DNA of 11,149 nt, taken from an uncultured Actinomycetes bacterium (lineage in GTDB: Bacteria; Actinomycetota; Thermoleophilia; Solirubrobacterales; Solirubrobacteraceae). A program made the translations under genes and the position numbers. The stretch spans positions 1 through 11,149 of the forward strand of contig CALAQT010000286.1 of assembly GCA_937888775.1 (NCBI GenBank), written 5' to 3'. The notes beneath the pieces were generated by a model. That model had not been told where the DNA came from, searched no databases, and saw only the letters and a list, made by a program, of their open reading frames with translations. This document shows positions 1 to 7,511 of the stretch, in pieces (position 1 is the stretch's first letter; every line of letters begins with the position of its first letter).

Positions 1-150
1 AAGCCCGACCCCCGCAAACACGGGCGATCGGACCTCAACCCCTCAAAAACTTCCGGTTAACGGGTCGCCCCTGATACGCGGGTGTGCGCGGCACCGGGCG
101 ATGGCGGGCGGACGCCGCCATCACAGCCGCACCGCGTAACCTCTGAAACC

Positions 151-1422
151 GTGTCCAGCACCGGAACAGTGGTGATGAAATTCGGCGGTACGTCGGTCGC
201 CGACGCCGAGCAGATCAAGCGTGCGGCGCGCCGGATCGTCGCCCAGCGTGAAGCCGGCAACCGCGTCGTCGCCGTCCTGTCGGCCCGCGGCAAGACGACC
301 GACGAGCTGATCGCGATGGCCGAGGAGGTCTCCGACAATCCCGACCGGCGGGAGATGGACATGCTGCTCTCGACCGGGGAGCGGATCTCCTGCGCGCTGT
401 GTGCGATGGCGATCAACGACCTCGGTCACCGCGCGATCTCGCTGACCGGCTCCCAGGCCGGGATCGTCACCGACACTTCCCACACCAGGGCTCGGATCTT
501 GGACGTCAGGGCCGACCGGATCCGCCAGGCACTGAGCGAGGACCTGATCGTGCTCGTCGCCGGCTTCCAGGGTGTCTCCACCAGCCGTGACGTGACCACG
601 CTGGGTCGCGGCGGCTCGGACACGACTGCGGTGGCGCTGGCGGCGGCCATCGATGCCGAGGTGTGTGAGATCTACACCGACGTGGCTGGCGTGTTCAGCG
701 CCGATCCGCGGATCGTGCCCGACGCCCGCAAGCTGGTGCAGGTGAGTTTTGAGGAGATGCTGGAGATGGCCGCCTCGGGCGCCAAGGTGCTGCAGCTGCG
801 CTCGGTCGAGTACGCGCGCACGCACGGGGTCAAGATCCATTGCCGCTCCAGCTTCGACCCCGGCCCCGGTACCTTTGTTATCGGAGAAGACGAGACCATG
901 GAACACCCGCTCATCACGGCCATCACGCACTCGACCGAGGAAGCCAGGATCACGCTGCTCGGAGTGCCGGACCGGCCCGGAGCCGCGGCCAGGATCTTCA
1001 ACGCGCTAGCCGCGGCCAACTGCAACGTCGACACGATCATCCAGAACTCGCCCCGCGAGGAGGGGCGCCAGGCTGAGGTCTCGTTCACGATCTCGACCGA
1101 AGATCTGCGCGCGGCCGAGGCGGCGCTGGACCCGCTGCACGACGAGCTGGGGCTGTTGGGCGTTGACACCGATCGTGAGATCGGCAAGGTCTCGATCGTC
1201 GGCGCCGGCATGCGCTCACACCCGGGTGTCGCGGCCAAAGTGTTTCAGACGCTCGCCGACGAGGAGATGAACATCCAGATGATCTCGACCTCGCCGATCA
1301 AGATCACCTGCGTGATCCGCGCCGATGACGTGCCCCAGGCAGTCAGGGCGCTGCACGAGGCGTTCGAGCTCGGCGCCGCCGGCGTCCAGCAGGAACGCCC
1401 GTTGGGTCAGGAGGCGCGATGA
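151..1422 (+). CDS. lysC: Aspartate kinase (aspartokinase) with two C-terminal ACT domains
   Basis: Phosphorylates aspartate to 4-phospho-aspartate, the first step towards lysine, threonine, methionine and diaminopimelate. From the chosen GTG at 151 the protein has 423 residues, the usual size for a monofunctional aspartokinase. Visible motifs are KFGGTS (10-15), STGE (74-77), [11 protein letters not shown] (150-160) and [13 protein letters not shown] (175-187) of the amino-acid kinase fold. Two ACT repeats follow (about 267-335 and 345-410), the second with [10 protein letters not shown], where many homologues have Glu instead of Pro. The frame is also open from a GTG at 82, but the 23 extra residues are low-complexity and the family begins only a few residues before KFGGTS. 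Neither start has a clear Shine-Dalgarno, so the start is less certain than the function. The stop overlaps the asd ATG. The ACT domains imply allosteric feedback by aspartate-family end products; which ones cannot be read from sequence. Confidence 0.95.
   Translation: MSSTGTVVMKFGGTSVADAEQIKRAARRIVAQREAGNRVVAVLSARGKTTDELIAMAEEVSDNPDRREMDMLLSTGERISCALCAMAINDLGHRAISLTGSQAGIVTDTSHTRARILDVRADRIRQALSEDLIVLVAGFQGVSTSRDVTTLGRGGSDTTAVALAAAIDAEVCEIYTDVAGVFSADPRIVPDARKLVQVSFEEMLEMAASGAKVLQLRSVEYARTHGVKIHCRSSFDPGPGTFVIGEDETMEHPLITAITHSTEEARITLLGVPDRPGAAARIFNALAAANCNVDTIIQNSPREEGRQAEVSFTISTEDLRAAEAALDPLHDELGLLGVDTDREIGKVSIVGAGMRSHPGVAAKVFQTLADEEMNIQMISTSPIKITCVIRADDVPQAVRALHEAFELGAAGVQQERPLGQEAR
898..1422 (+). 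other. Probable internal translation start giving the aspartokinase beta (regulatory) subunit
   Basis: An in-frame ATG at 898 lies at the linker between the kinase domain and the first ACT domain (residue 250 of LysC). A purine-rich GGAGAAG at 883-889 stands 8 bases before it, better placed than any ribosome site at the gene's own start. The product would be 174 residues starting MEHPLITAI and consist only of the two ACT domains. In Corynebacterium glutamicum and Bacillus subtilis, lysC makes exactly such a nested beta subunit of similar size, which assembles with the full-length alpha chain. The same arrangement is inferred here; expression cannot be seen from sequence. Confidence 0.6.
1409..1414 (+). 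promoter_or_regulatory. Ribosome binding site of asd
   Basis: AGGAGG, a full Shine-Dalgarno core, sits inside the last codons of lysC, 4 bases before the asd ATG at 1419. The stop of lysC and this ATG share the ATGA at 1419-1422, so translational coupling between the two enzymes is likely. Confidence 0.75.
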
Positions 1423-2429
1423 CTCGGGTCGCGGTCGTGGGCGCCACCGGCATCGTCGGGCGGACGATGCTCTCGCTGCTGGCAGAGCGGCAGTTCCCGG
1501 CGACGGAGATCGTGCCATTCGCCTCCGCGCGCTCGGCCGGGCTGGAGGTCGACGGGCTGCCGGTGCGGGTGCTCAACGACGACGCCGATCTGAGTGGCTT
1601 TGACATCGCGCTGTTCTCGGCCGGGGCCGGCGCCTCACGTGATTGGGCGCCTCGCTTCGTCGAGCAGGGTGCGGTGGTGATCGACAACTCCTCGGCCTTC
1701 CGGCGCGATCCGGACGTCCCGCTCGTTGTGTCGGAGGTCAACCCGCACGCGCTGGCGCGCCATCACGGTCTGATCGCCAACCCCAACTGCTCGACGATGC
1801 AGCTGATGGTCGCGCTGGCACCAATCCACCGCGCGGTGGGGATCGAGCGGCTCGTGGTGGCCACCTATCAATCGGTCTCGGGAACCGGTCAGAAGGCGCT
1901 CGCCGAGCTCGAGGACCAGGCGCGGGCGGCGCTGGACGGGACCGCGATGCCGGCGCCCCAGATCTATCCCGACCAGGTCGCGTTCAACGTGATCGGCGCC
2001 GCCGGCTCGTTTATCGACGGCGACGACCACACCGACGAAGAGCGCAAGATGATGTTCGAGACGCGCAAGATCCTGGAGGACGAGTCGATCGGCATCGCGG
2101 TCACCTGCGTTCGCGTGCCGGTCCGGATCAGCCACTCGGAGGCCGTCAACATCCAGACGCGCCAGCCGCTCAGCGCCCAACAGGCACGCGAGCTGCTGGC
2201 CGACGCCCCCGGCCTGATCCTGGAGGATGTGCCCTCCCCGCTGCGCGCCGCGGGCCGCGACGAGGTCTTCGTCGGTCGTATCCGCGGTGACGAGTCACAT
2301 CCGCGCGCGCTGAGCATGTGGGTTGTCTCGGACAACCTGCGCAAGGGAGCCGCGACCAATGCGGTTCAGATCGCCGAGCTGCTGGTCGCCGATCGGGAGG
2401 GCTTGGGCGTTGCCCAGCGCGCTGTATGA
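1419..2429 (+). CDS. asd: Aspartate-semialdehyde dehydrogenase
   Basis: Reduces 4-phospho-aspartate, the product of the upstream kinase, to aspartate 4-semialdehyde with NADPH, the branch point to lysine/diaminopimelate and to threonine/methionine. The 336 residues match the normal length. The N-terminus has the dinucleotide-binding motif GATGIVG (8-14). The catalytic cysteine lies in NPNCSTMQ, the substrate loop is [12 protein letters not shown], and the catalytic histidine is in [14 protein letters not shown]. The C-terminal [17 protein letters not shown] is also typical of the bacterial family. The gene overlaps lysC by 4 bases and has a strong Shine-Dalgarno, so the two are expected to be produced together. 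Its last 20 bases overlap the proposed start of the nitroreductase. Confidence 0.97.
   Translation: MTRVAVVGATGIVGRTMLSLLAERQFPATEIVPFASARSAGLEVDGLPVRVLNDDADLSGFDIALFSAGAGASRDWAPRFVEQGAVVIDNSSAFRRDPDVPLVVSEVNPHALARHHGLIANPNCSTMQLMVALAPIHRAVGIERLVVATYQSVSGTGQKALAELEDQARAALDGTAMPAPQIYPDQVAFNVIGAAGSFIDGDDHTDEERKMMFETRKILEDESIGIAVTCVRVPVRISHSEAVNIQTRQPLSAQQARELLADAPGLILEDVPSPLRAAGRDEVFVGRIRGDESHPRALSMWVVSDNLRKGAATNAVQIAELLVADREGLGVAQRAV
2395..2400 (+). promoter_or_regulatory. Ribosome binding site deciding the nitroreductase start
   Basis: GGGAGG lies within the end of asd, 9 bases before a TTG at 2410. No comparable site precedes the GTG at 2431 or the ATG at 2434 at a useful distance, which is why TTG 2410 is taken as the start. 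Confidence 0.5.
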
Positions 2430-3072
2430 GGTGATGCGCTGCGCGCCCTCGACGCGCTACTTCACCGACGAGCCGGTCCCGCGCGAGCTCCTGCATCGGG
2501 TCCTCGACAATGCACGTTACGCCCCCAGCGGCGGCAACCGCCAGGGATGGCGGGTGATCGTCGTGACCGACCGGGATACGCGCCGCCGCCTGCGCGAGCT
2601 CTACGAGCCGCCCTGGGATGCGTACATGATCCAGACCGGCGGCCGGGCGGCGCTGGAAGCCGGCGAGGCGAGCGGCCTGCCCCCCGGCAGGCTGCGGATG
2701 CTGCGCGGTGCCGACGAGTTCGCCCACAGCTTCGACTCGGTTCCCGTCCACCTGGTCCCCTGCGTCGAGCTCGACGCGCTGGCGATCGTCGACGACAGCC
2801 TGGAGCGCCCCAGCATCGTCGGCGGCGCCTCGATCTATCCGTTCGTGCAGAACATCCTGCTTGGGCTGCGGTCCGAGAACCTAGGCGCCGCGTTCACGAC
2901 GCTGCTGACGCCGGCCGAGCCCGAGGTCCGAGAGCTGCTGCAGATACCGGACGGCGTCGCCGTGGCCGGTCACATCTCGGTGGGCTTCCGTTCTGGTCCG
3001 TGGCCCCAGCAGCTGCGGCGCAACCCGGTCGGCGATTTCGCCTTCGGCGAGCGCTACGGACAGCGCTGGTAG
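2410..3072 (+). CDS. Nitroreductase-family FMN oxidoreductase
   Basis: A flavin-dependent oxidoreductase of the nitroreductase superfamily; the physiological substrate is unknown. With the TTG start at 2410 it has 220 residues and begins [18 protein letters not shown], matching the family's N-terminal pattern of a helix followed by the FMN-phosphate-binding S-T-R-x-F. The motif APSGGNRQGWR (38-48) is the characteristic FMN-contacting loop. A second conserved block, YPFVQNILLGLRSENLG, forms the dimer/flavin helix, and the C-terminus HISVGFRSG is also family-like. The frame is open further upstream, but that part reads as a shadow of asd. Position as third gene of the lysC-asd operon suggests cotranscription; no biochemical link to the aspartate pathway is evident. 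GTG 2431 or ATG 2434 would give a protein shorter by 7 or 8 residues. Confidence 0.85.
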   Translation: MPSALYEVMRCAPSTRYFTDEPVPRELLHRVLDNARYAPSGGNRQGWRVIVVTDRDTRRRLRELYEPPWDAYMIQTGGRAALEAGEASGLPPGRLRMLRGADEFAHSFDSVPVHLVPCVELDALAIVDDSLERPSIVGGASIYPFVQNILLGLRSENLGAAFTTLLTPAEPEVRELLQIPDGVAVAGHISVGFRSGPWPQQLRRNPVGDFAFGERYGQRW

Positions 3073-3114
3073 ACCGACCAGCCGTCGTGGGCACTAAGCG
3101 CAGGCCGCCGCTCA

Positions 3115-3158
3115 GGGCCGCTTCCGCGGGATGGATAGGCGGGGCGGCCCCGTTTGTT
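3115..3158 (+). terminator. Probable intrinsic terminator of the lysC-asd-nitroreductase operon
   Basis: GGGCCGC (3115-3121) pairs with GCGGCCC (3144-3150). Inside it CCGC (3124-3127) pairs with GCGG (3139-3142) across an 11-base loop, giving an 11-pair GC stem interrupted by a small internal loop. A short T-rich stretch, TTTGTT (3153-3158), follows on the plus strand. It begins 42 bases after the nitroreductase stop. The T tract is weak, so termination efficiency is uncertain. Confidence 0.5.
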
Positions 3159-3172
3159 CACCCTCCGTGACC

Positions 3173-3208
3173 GTCGTACCCGGGTCAGGCGAACGCGCCG
3201 GGTACGAC
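3173..3208. terminator. Perfect 11-bp inverted repeat in the convergent gap (possible terminator)
   Basis: GTCGTACCCGG (3173-3183) and CCGGGTACGAC (3198-3208) are exact reverse complements separated by 14 bases. It lies between two converging operons, downstream of the sdhE stop when read on the minus strand, and so is placed to stop transcription from that side. No T tract follows on either strand, so a protein-binding palindrome or RNA-stabilising hairpin is an alternative. A small adjacent hairpin, CCTCG-AG-CGAGG (3209-3220), adds to the structure. Confidence 0.45.
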
Positions 3209-3260
3209 CCTCGAGCGAGGATCGGGACACGCTGGCGACCGATGGGCCCTCGAACTGGGG

Positions 3261-4163
3261 TCAGGCGGGCGTGCCGGCGACCACGGAGGTCGACCAGTCG
3301 ATCACCGAGGTCGGCCGAACAACGTGCTTGTTCATGCCCAGCGCCTTGGGCTCGAGTCCCAGCGCCAGCCCCACCAGCTGGGGCAGGTGCAGCACTGGCA
3401 GTCCCAGCTCGCGCCCGACTACCTTGGAGGCGGCCGGCTGCTGGAGATCGAGATTGAGGTGACAGAGCGGGCAGGGGACCACGAGGCAGTCGGCGTCGGC
3501 ATCCAGCGCGTCGCCCAGATGGCGTCCCGCCATGCCCAGCGAGGCCTGCTTGTTCATCGTGATGATCGGAAAGCCACAGCACTTGTAGACGCCGGCGTAG
3601 TCGATCACGGTGCCGCCCAGTGCCTCGATTACCATGTGCAGGTAGCGGTCACGGGGGTGCTGTTCATCGACGCCAAGCCGCTCGACCGGGCGCACGATGT
3701 AGCAGCCGTAGAAGGGGCCGACCTTCAGCTCGGTCAGCGGCCGCGTGACCTTGGCTTTGAGTGCGTCGAGGCCGATCTCTTCCACGAGCAGCCACAGGAA
3801 GTTCTTGTTGGTGATCCCCTTCTCATAGCTCAACCCCTCTTCCCGCAGGTGGCCGTTGATCCGCTCCCGGTACTCGGCGTTGGCATCGAGACGCTCCTGG
3901 CACTCCGATTGCGCCCCCTGGCAGGTAGAGCAGATGTTCATCATCAGCTCGCCATCGGTCTGCTGGGCCAGCGCGAAGGTGCGCGCGTTCAACGCGTCGG
4001 CGAGCTCCTGGTTGTGCTCGGCGATGACGCCCGCACCACAGCAGGCGGCGCGGTCGAGCTCGATCAACTCGATGTCCAGCAGCGGCGCGACCTGGGCCAT
4101 TGACCCGTGCAGCTCGGGCGTGAAGCCGCGGCTCACGCATCCCGGCCAGTAGGCGACCTTCAT
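3261..4163 (-). CDS. sdhE: Type E succinate dehydrogenase third subunit: two-CCG-domain (HdrB-like) protein
   Basis: A 300-residue protein with two complete cysteine-rich CCG domains. The first has C9, C41-C42-G43, C78 and C81; the second C154, C195-C196-G197, C231 and C234. This is the pattern of heterodisulfide reductase subunit B and of the quinone-side subunit of type E succinate:quinone oxidoreductases (Sulfolobus/Acidianus SdhE, epsilonproteobacterial MfrE). In HdrB such motifs hold non-cubane 4Fe-4S clusters, so electron transfer from SdhB to the quinone is inferred. There is no transmembrane segment; membrane contact would have to come from amphipathic parts or another protein. Its ATG overlaps the sdhB stop (ATGA, 4163-4160), implying translational coupling and fixed stoichiometry. 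Automatic pipelines may call it CoB-CoM heterodisulfide reductase subunit B, but the neighbours decide for complex II. It is unrelated to the flavinylation factor also named SdhE. Confidence 0.87.
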   Translation of the reverse strand: MKVAYWPGCVSRGFTPELHGSMAQVAPLLDIELIELDRAACCGAGVIAEHNQELADALNARTFALAQQTDGELMMNICSTCQGAQSECQERLDANAEYRERINGHLREEGLSYEKGITNKNFLWLLVEEIGLDALKAKVTRPLTELKVGPFYGCYIVRPVERLGVDEQHPRDRYLHMVIEALGGTVIDYAGVYKCCGFPIITMNKQASLGMAGRHLGDALDADADCLVVPCPLCHLNLDLQQPAASKVVGRELGLPVLHLPQLVGLALGLEPKALGMNKHVVRPTSVIDWSTSVVAGTPA

Positions 4164-5377
4164 GGGTTCTCGCTTTCGCTCGAGGAGGATTGCGTTCCCT
4201 CTCCTGGCCCTGGGAATGTGGGCGACTTGTCCTGCGGCCCCGTGGACGCCTCGGCCTCGTCGGCCACGCTGGGCGGCGACTGATCGCCTGGCGATTCGTC
4301 GGGCTCGTCCTCGTAGCCGACCACGTACAGGTTCAGCTCGATCCGCTCCTTCTGACCGTCGATCGTGTCGAACAGCTGCTTGACTTCCTTGGGCGCCTTG
4401 TGCGGGTGCCCGAGCATGTTGCGCAGCGTCATCTTTCCACGCGCCATCCCGGTCGCGGCCGTCGGCAGCGAGCTGAGGAGCTCCGGGACTGCGCGCGGGT
4501 GGAACTTGCCGCCGTACGAGTCGGGCAGCAGGTCGGCCTCGTGCAGCAGCCCGTTGCGTCGGATGTTCTTGATGAACGCGTGCTCATGGCGATAGCCGTT
4601 GTTGCGGTCCTCGATCTCGTGGTCGGAACCGGCCTTGCGGCGCAGGCGCATGATCTGGCTCATCGGCGCCACGTCCTTGGGGCAGGCGTCGATGCAGTTG
4701 AAGCAGTGCGTGCAGTCATAGATGCCGTGCTCGTCCTCGGAGAGGTCCTTGAGCCGCTCGTAGTGCTCGGCGTCGCGCGGGTCGCCGACGAACCGGTAGG
4801 CCTTGGCCAGTGCGGCCGGGCCGACGAACAGCGGATCGATCTCCATCGACAAGCAGTCAGACACGCACGCGCCGCACTGGATGCAGGCCATCGTCTGGGT
4901 GACGTCGACCATGTTCTCGTGCGGGACGATGTACTCGCGCTCGGGCACGGGCTCCTTGTTGATCAGATACGGAGTCACGCGCTGGATCTTCTTCCAGTGC
5001 ACCGCGTCCATGTCGACGATCAGATCCCGGATCACCGGCATGTTGCCCATCGGCTCGACCTCGATGATTCCGGGTCCGGCACCTTCGCCGTCCTGCGGCG
5101 GATTCCAGCCCGCCCCGTAAGCCCTGGCCGCCGTCTCGTCGAGGTGCGTGTTACACGCCAATCCGGGCTTACCGTTCATCCGCACCCCACACGATCCGCA
5201 GATCGCCTGCTGACACGAACACCGGATCCCCACCGAGCCGTCCACCTCGTCGCGCACCTTGAGGATCGCGTCGAGCACGGAGTTGCTGCCCACCATGTCA
5301 ACCTTGTGCTCGTCCCAGTAAGCGGCCTCCCCCGACTGCGGGTCAAACCGGCGAATCCTCAGCGTGTACTCGGGCAT
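4160..5377 (-). CDS. sdhB: Succinate dehydrogenase/fumarate reductase iron-sulfur subunit, type E, with long C-terminal extension
   Basis: Carries electrons from the flavin of SdhA to the quinone-side subunit. The N-terminal ferredoxin domain binds a 2Fe-2S cluster through C55, C60, C63 and C75. The C-terminal domain has C165, C168, C171, C175 and then C222, C225, C228, C232 followed by Pro. In ordinary SdhB the position of C225 is not cysteine and that cluster is 3Fe-4S; here two 4Fe-4S clusters are predicted, as in type E enzymes. At 405 residues it is far longer than the usual 230-260 residues. The extra part follows the clusters and ends in an acidic Ser/Pro/Gly-rich tail (about 351-405) that looks disordered. 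Only 3 bases separate it from the sdhA stop, and it overlaps sdhE by 4. GAGGAAAGGA (5389-5398) is its ribosome site, 11 bases from the ATG. Confidence 0.94.
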   Translation of the reverse strand: MPEYTLRIRRFDPQSGEAAYWDEHKVDMVGSNSVLDAILKVRDEVDGSVGIRCSCQQAICGSCGVRMNGKPGLACNTHLDETAARAYGAGWNPPQDGEGAGPGIIEVEPMGNMPVIRDLIVDMDAVHWKKIQRVTPYLINKEPVPEREYIVPHENMVDVTQTMACIQCGACVSDCLSMEIDPLFVGPAALAKAYRFVGDPRDAEHYERLKDLSEDEHGIYDCTHCFNCIDACPKDVAPMSQIMRLRRKAGSDHEIEDRNNGYRHEHAFIKNIRRNGLLHEADLLPDSYGGKFHPRAVPELLSSLPTAATGMARGKMTLRNMLGHPHKAPKEVKQLFDTIDGQKERIELNLYVVGYEDEPDESPGDQSPPSVADEAEASTGPQDKSPTFPGPGEGTQSSSSESENP

Positions 5378-5380
5378 CGG

Positions 5381-7078
5381 TCAGTAGGTCCTTTCCTCAG
5401 GCTGCCAGCGGGTGATCGTGACCGGCGAGTAGCTCACCTTCGGCACGTCGGCGCCGTTGGCCGAGATGTCGATGTGCTTGAGCCACTCGGGGTCGTTGCG
5501 CTCCGGGAAGTCGGTGCGGAACTGGGCCCCGCGGGATTCCTTTCGCTCCTGGGCGGCGACGACGATCGCCTCGGCCACGTCAAGCATGTAACCCAGCTCG
5601 ATCGCGCCGAGCACGTCCTGGTTGAAGATCGTCCCGCGGTCGTCGATCACCGCGTTGGGAGCCTCCTCCTTGAGCCGGCGGACGACCTCGTGGGCCTTAC
5701 TCAGGCCCTCGGCATCACGGAACACCGCGCAGTGCTCGTTCATAATGCGTCCCAGGTCCTCCTTGATCGCCGACACCCGGCGACCGCCGCTCTGGCGGGT
5801 GATGATCGCGTTCAGGTTTCGCTCGACATCGGCCACCCGGGTCGCCGCGGTGGTGGGCATCGGCATCTGCATCGCGTGCTTGGCCGCGTGCTCGCCCGAA
5901 CGCCGGCCGAAGATCAGCGTGTCGAGCAGCGAGTTGGCGCCGAGCCGATTGCCGCCGTGGACCGACACGCAGGCGACTTCGCCGGCCGCGTACATGCCGG
6001 GGACAGTCGTCTGCCCATCGACGTCGGTCTTGATCCCGCCCATGAAGTAGTGCTGACCGGGATGGATGTGGATCGGCTCCCGCGTGATGTCGACGCCAGC
6101 GAAATCGCGGCCGATGTTGACGATCTCGCGCAGCGCCTCGAGCACGCGGCGCTTCGGCACCTTGGTGATATCGAGCGCGACCGTCCCGTCCGGGAAGCCA
6201 CGGCCCTCGTTGATCTCGGTCTGCTCGGCGCGCGAAACCACGTCACGAGAAGCGAGCTCGAGCTTGTTGGGCGCGTAGGTCTCCATGAACCGCTCGCCCT
6301 TCCCGTTGAGCAGCCAAGCACCCTCCCCCCGGGCGCCCTCGGTGATCAGCAGCCCGTTGCCGGCCAGCGTCGTCGGGTGATACTGGACCATCTCCATGTC
6401 CATCAGCCGGGCGCCGATCCGGTAGGCCTGGGCGATCCCGTCGCCGGTCACGATCAGGCCGTTGGTGGTCGGCTTGTAGGCCTGGCCGGCACCTCCGGTG
6501 GCCAGAATCACCGTCTTGGCGTTGAACACCTCCAGATGCCCGTCGCGCAGGTTGCGGCAGACCGCGCCGATGCAGCGGCCCTCGTCGTTCTGGAGCAGGT
6601 CGGTGGTAAACCATTCCTCATAGCGATCGACACGTTCGCCATGCTTCATCAGCTGCTCGTAGAGCACGTGCAGGATCGCGTGGCCGGTGATGTCGGCCAC
6701 GTAGTAGGTGCGGGCGGCCGAGGCGCCGCCGAAGGCCCGCGTACCGAGATGCCCGCTCTCGTCGCGATAGAACGTGACGCCGATGTGCTCCAGATACAGG
6801 ATCTCGTCCGGCGCCTCACGGCACATGATCTCGATCGCGTCCTGGTCGCCCAGATAGTCAGAGCCCTTGACCGTGTCGTAGGCGTGCGACTCCCAGGAGT
6901 CCTCGGGGTTGAGTGCTGCGTTGATGCCGCCCGCCGCGGCGACGGAATGCGAGCGGACTGGATGGACCTTGGAGATGATTCCGACCGTCGCGCCGGTCTG
7001 CGCTGCGGCCAGGGCGGCCCTCTGGCCGGCCAGCCCAGCGCCAATGATCAATACGTCATGTGATGGCACGGCCGGCAA
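5381..7078 (-). CDS. sdhA: Succinate dehydrogenase/fumarate reductase flavoprotein subunit
   Basis: Catalytic subunit oxidising succinate to fumarate with covalently bound FAD. The FAD-binding Rossmann motif is IIGAGLAG (11-18), and [10 protein letters not shown] (42-51) supplies the histidine (H44) expected to carry FAD. Active-site elements are HPTT (H234), E247 in [10 protein letters not shown]278, H343 in GQHYFMGG, and R378 in [12 protein letters not shown]. The 565 residues match the family. The longest sensible start is a TTG at 7078; a GTG three codons later (7069) would work equally well for the protein. Neither has a close Shine-Dalgarno, and a TANNNT hexamer just upstream suggests a leaderless or short-leader message. 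First gene of the sdhA-sdhB-sdhE operon. Whether the complex works as dehydrogenase or fumarate reductase cannot be told from sequence; mdh nearby favours the TCA cycle. Confidence 0.95.
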   Translation of the reverse strand: MPAVPSHDVLIIGAGLAGQRAALAAAQTGATVGIISKVHPVRSHSVAAAGGINAALNPEDSWESHAYDTVKGSDYLGDQDAIEIMCREAPDEILYLEHIGVTFYRDESGHLGTRAFGGASAARTYYVADITGHAILHVLYEQLMKHGERVDRYEEWFTTDLLQNDEGRCIGAVCRNLRDGHLEVFNAKTVILATGGAGQAYKPTTNGLIVTGDGIAQAYRIGARLMDMEMVQYHPTTLAGNGLLITEGARGEGAWLLNGKGERFMETYAPNKLELASRDVVSRAEQTEINEGRGFPDGTVALDITKVPKRRVLEALREIVNIGRDFAGVDITREPIHIHPGQHYFMGGIKTDVDGQTTVPGMYAAGEVACVSVHGGNRLGANSLLDTLIFGRRSGEHAAKHAMQMPMPTTAATRVADVERNLNAIITRQSGGRRVSAIKEDLGRIMNEHCAVFRDAEGLSKAHEVVRRLKEEAPNAVIDDRGTIFNQDVLGAIELGYMLDVAEAIVVAAQERKESRGAQFRTDFPERNDPEWLKHIDISANGADVPKVSYSPVTITRWQPEERTY

Positions 7079-7083
7079 TTCTA
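7078..7083 (-). promoter_or_regulatory. Candidate -10 element for the sdh operon
   Basis: On the minus strand TAGAAT lies immediately before the sdhA start and fits the TANNNT -10 pattern. Transcription beginning about 7 bases later would fall near the GTG at 7069 and give a leaderless message, a common arrangement in Actinobacteria. I see no good -35 hexamer at 16-19 bases, so this is only a candidate. Confidence 0.25.
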
Positions 7084-7174
7084 TGTGAGGGCCGCTCCCG
7101 AAGGGTCCAGGGTCCTCGCCGGGGCAGCGGAGTGGCCCGGCATCAGCATCATTCGGACGCGAGGCGCCCTGCGC

Positions 7175-7511
7175 ATGGTTGCCGTGCTAGCGCTGGCGCT
7201 CACGCCGATGGGATCAGGCCCAAGCTGGTGGCCGAGTTCGACGAGACCGTGGCGGGCAACCGCATTCGCGGCCGGATCGTGGGGGCTTTGAGTACCTGTA
7301 CGTGCCGGCCGCGGCAGCCAACGACGGCGGCCGGCCGTGGCTGAGGATCAGCCTGGCTCGCACCGGCGCCCAGGCCGGGATCAACCTCTCTGAGCTGTTC
7401 AGCGAGGTGACGAACCTCGATCCGGGCCTTAATCTCAAGATCCTCGCCGCAGCCAACGACTTCCGGTCGCTCGGCGCCGCCGTGGTTGACGGCCGCCGCA
7501 CGTCGGAGCAC
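7175..7511 (+). pseudogene. Decayed LppX/LprG-like lipoprotein gene (frameshifted, truncated)
   Basis: No intact gene fits this 430-base gap, yet protein-like segments occur in successive frames. At 7175 an ATG opens [15 protein letters not shown], like a secretion signal. In the next frame, from about 7210, GIRPKLVAEFDETVAGNRIR appears. After another shift near 7280-7290 the third frame reads FEYLYVPAAAANDGG, then RPWLRISLART, then LNLKILAAANDFRSLG and VVDGRRTSEH. These resemble the pattern of actinobacterial LppX/LprG-like lipoproteins, in which a 'YLYMP..GKPWV+IDL' block is followed by 'DP...L+AA.DV+.VG.E.V.G..TTHY'. The lipobox cysteine and the C-terminal third are missing, and the frame runs out against the 3' end of the protease gene. 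Family assignment is by eye. It could instead be an intact gene disturbed by assembly indels, but that would not restore the missing 3' part. Confidence 0.45.

Noticed and set aside
82..150. N-terminal extension of aspartate kinase from the GTG at 82
   Set aside because: The 23 residues are Pro/Gly/Arg-rich with no counterpart in the family, and KFGGTS normally lies within about 10 residues of the start.
1..150. Search for a promoter, RNA or upstream gene before lysC
   Set aside because: Only a weak CCCG-CGGG hairpin (11-24) and no convincing -35/-10 pair or reading frame; too little to annotate.
121..930. A 269-codon minus-strand frame opposite lysC
   Set aside because: It is antisense to conserved kinase motifs and shows shadow composition.
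3324..4103. A 259-codon plus-strand frame opposite sdhE
   Set aside because: It is antisense to a gene with two complete CCG motifs and overlaps in a shadow frame; no recognisable domain.
3261..4163. Reading the CCG protein as part of a heterodisulfide reductase or glycolate oxidase (GlcF/LutA) system
   Set aside because: No HdrA/HdrC, GlcD or LutB/LutC neighbours exist, and the ATGA overlap with sdhB places it in complex II.
4190..7063. A 957-codon open frame on the plus strand running opposite sdhB and sdhA
   Set aside because: It is the mirror of two well-supported genes; in GC-rich DNA the complementary frame is often open. Its composition (excess of V, D, L, R, H) is that of a shadow and no domain is recognisable.
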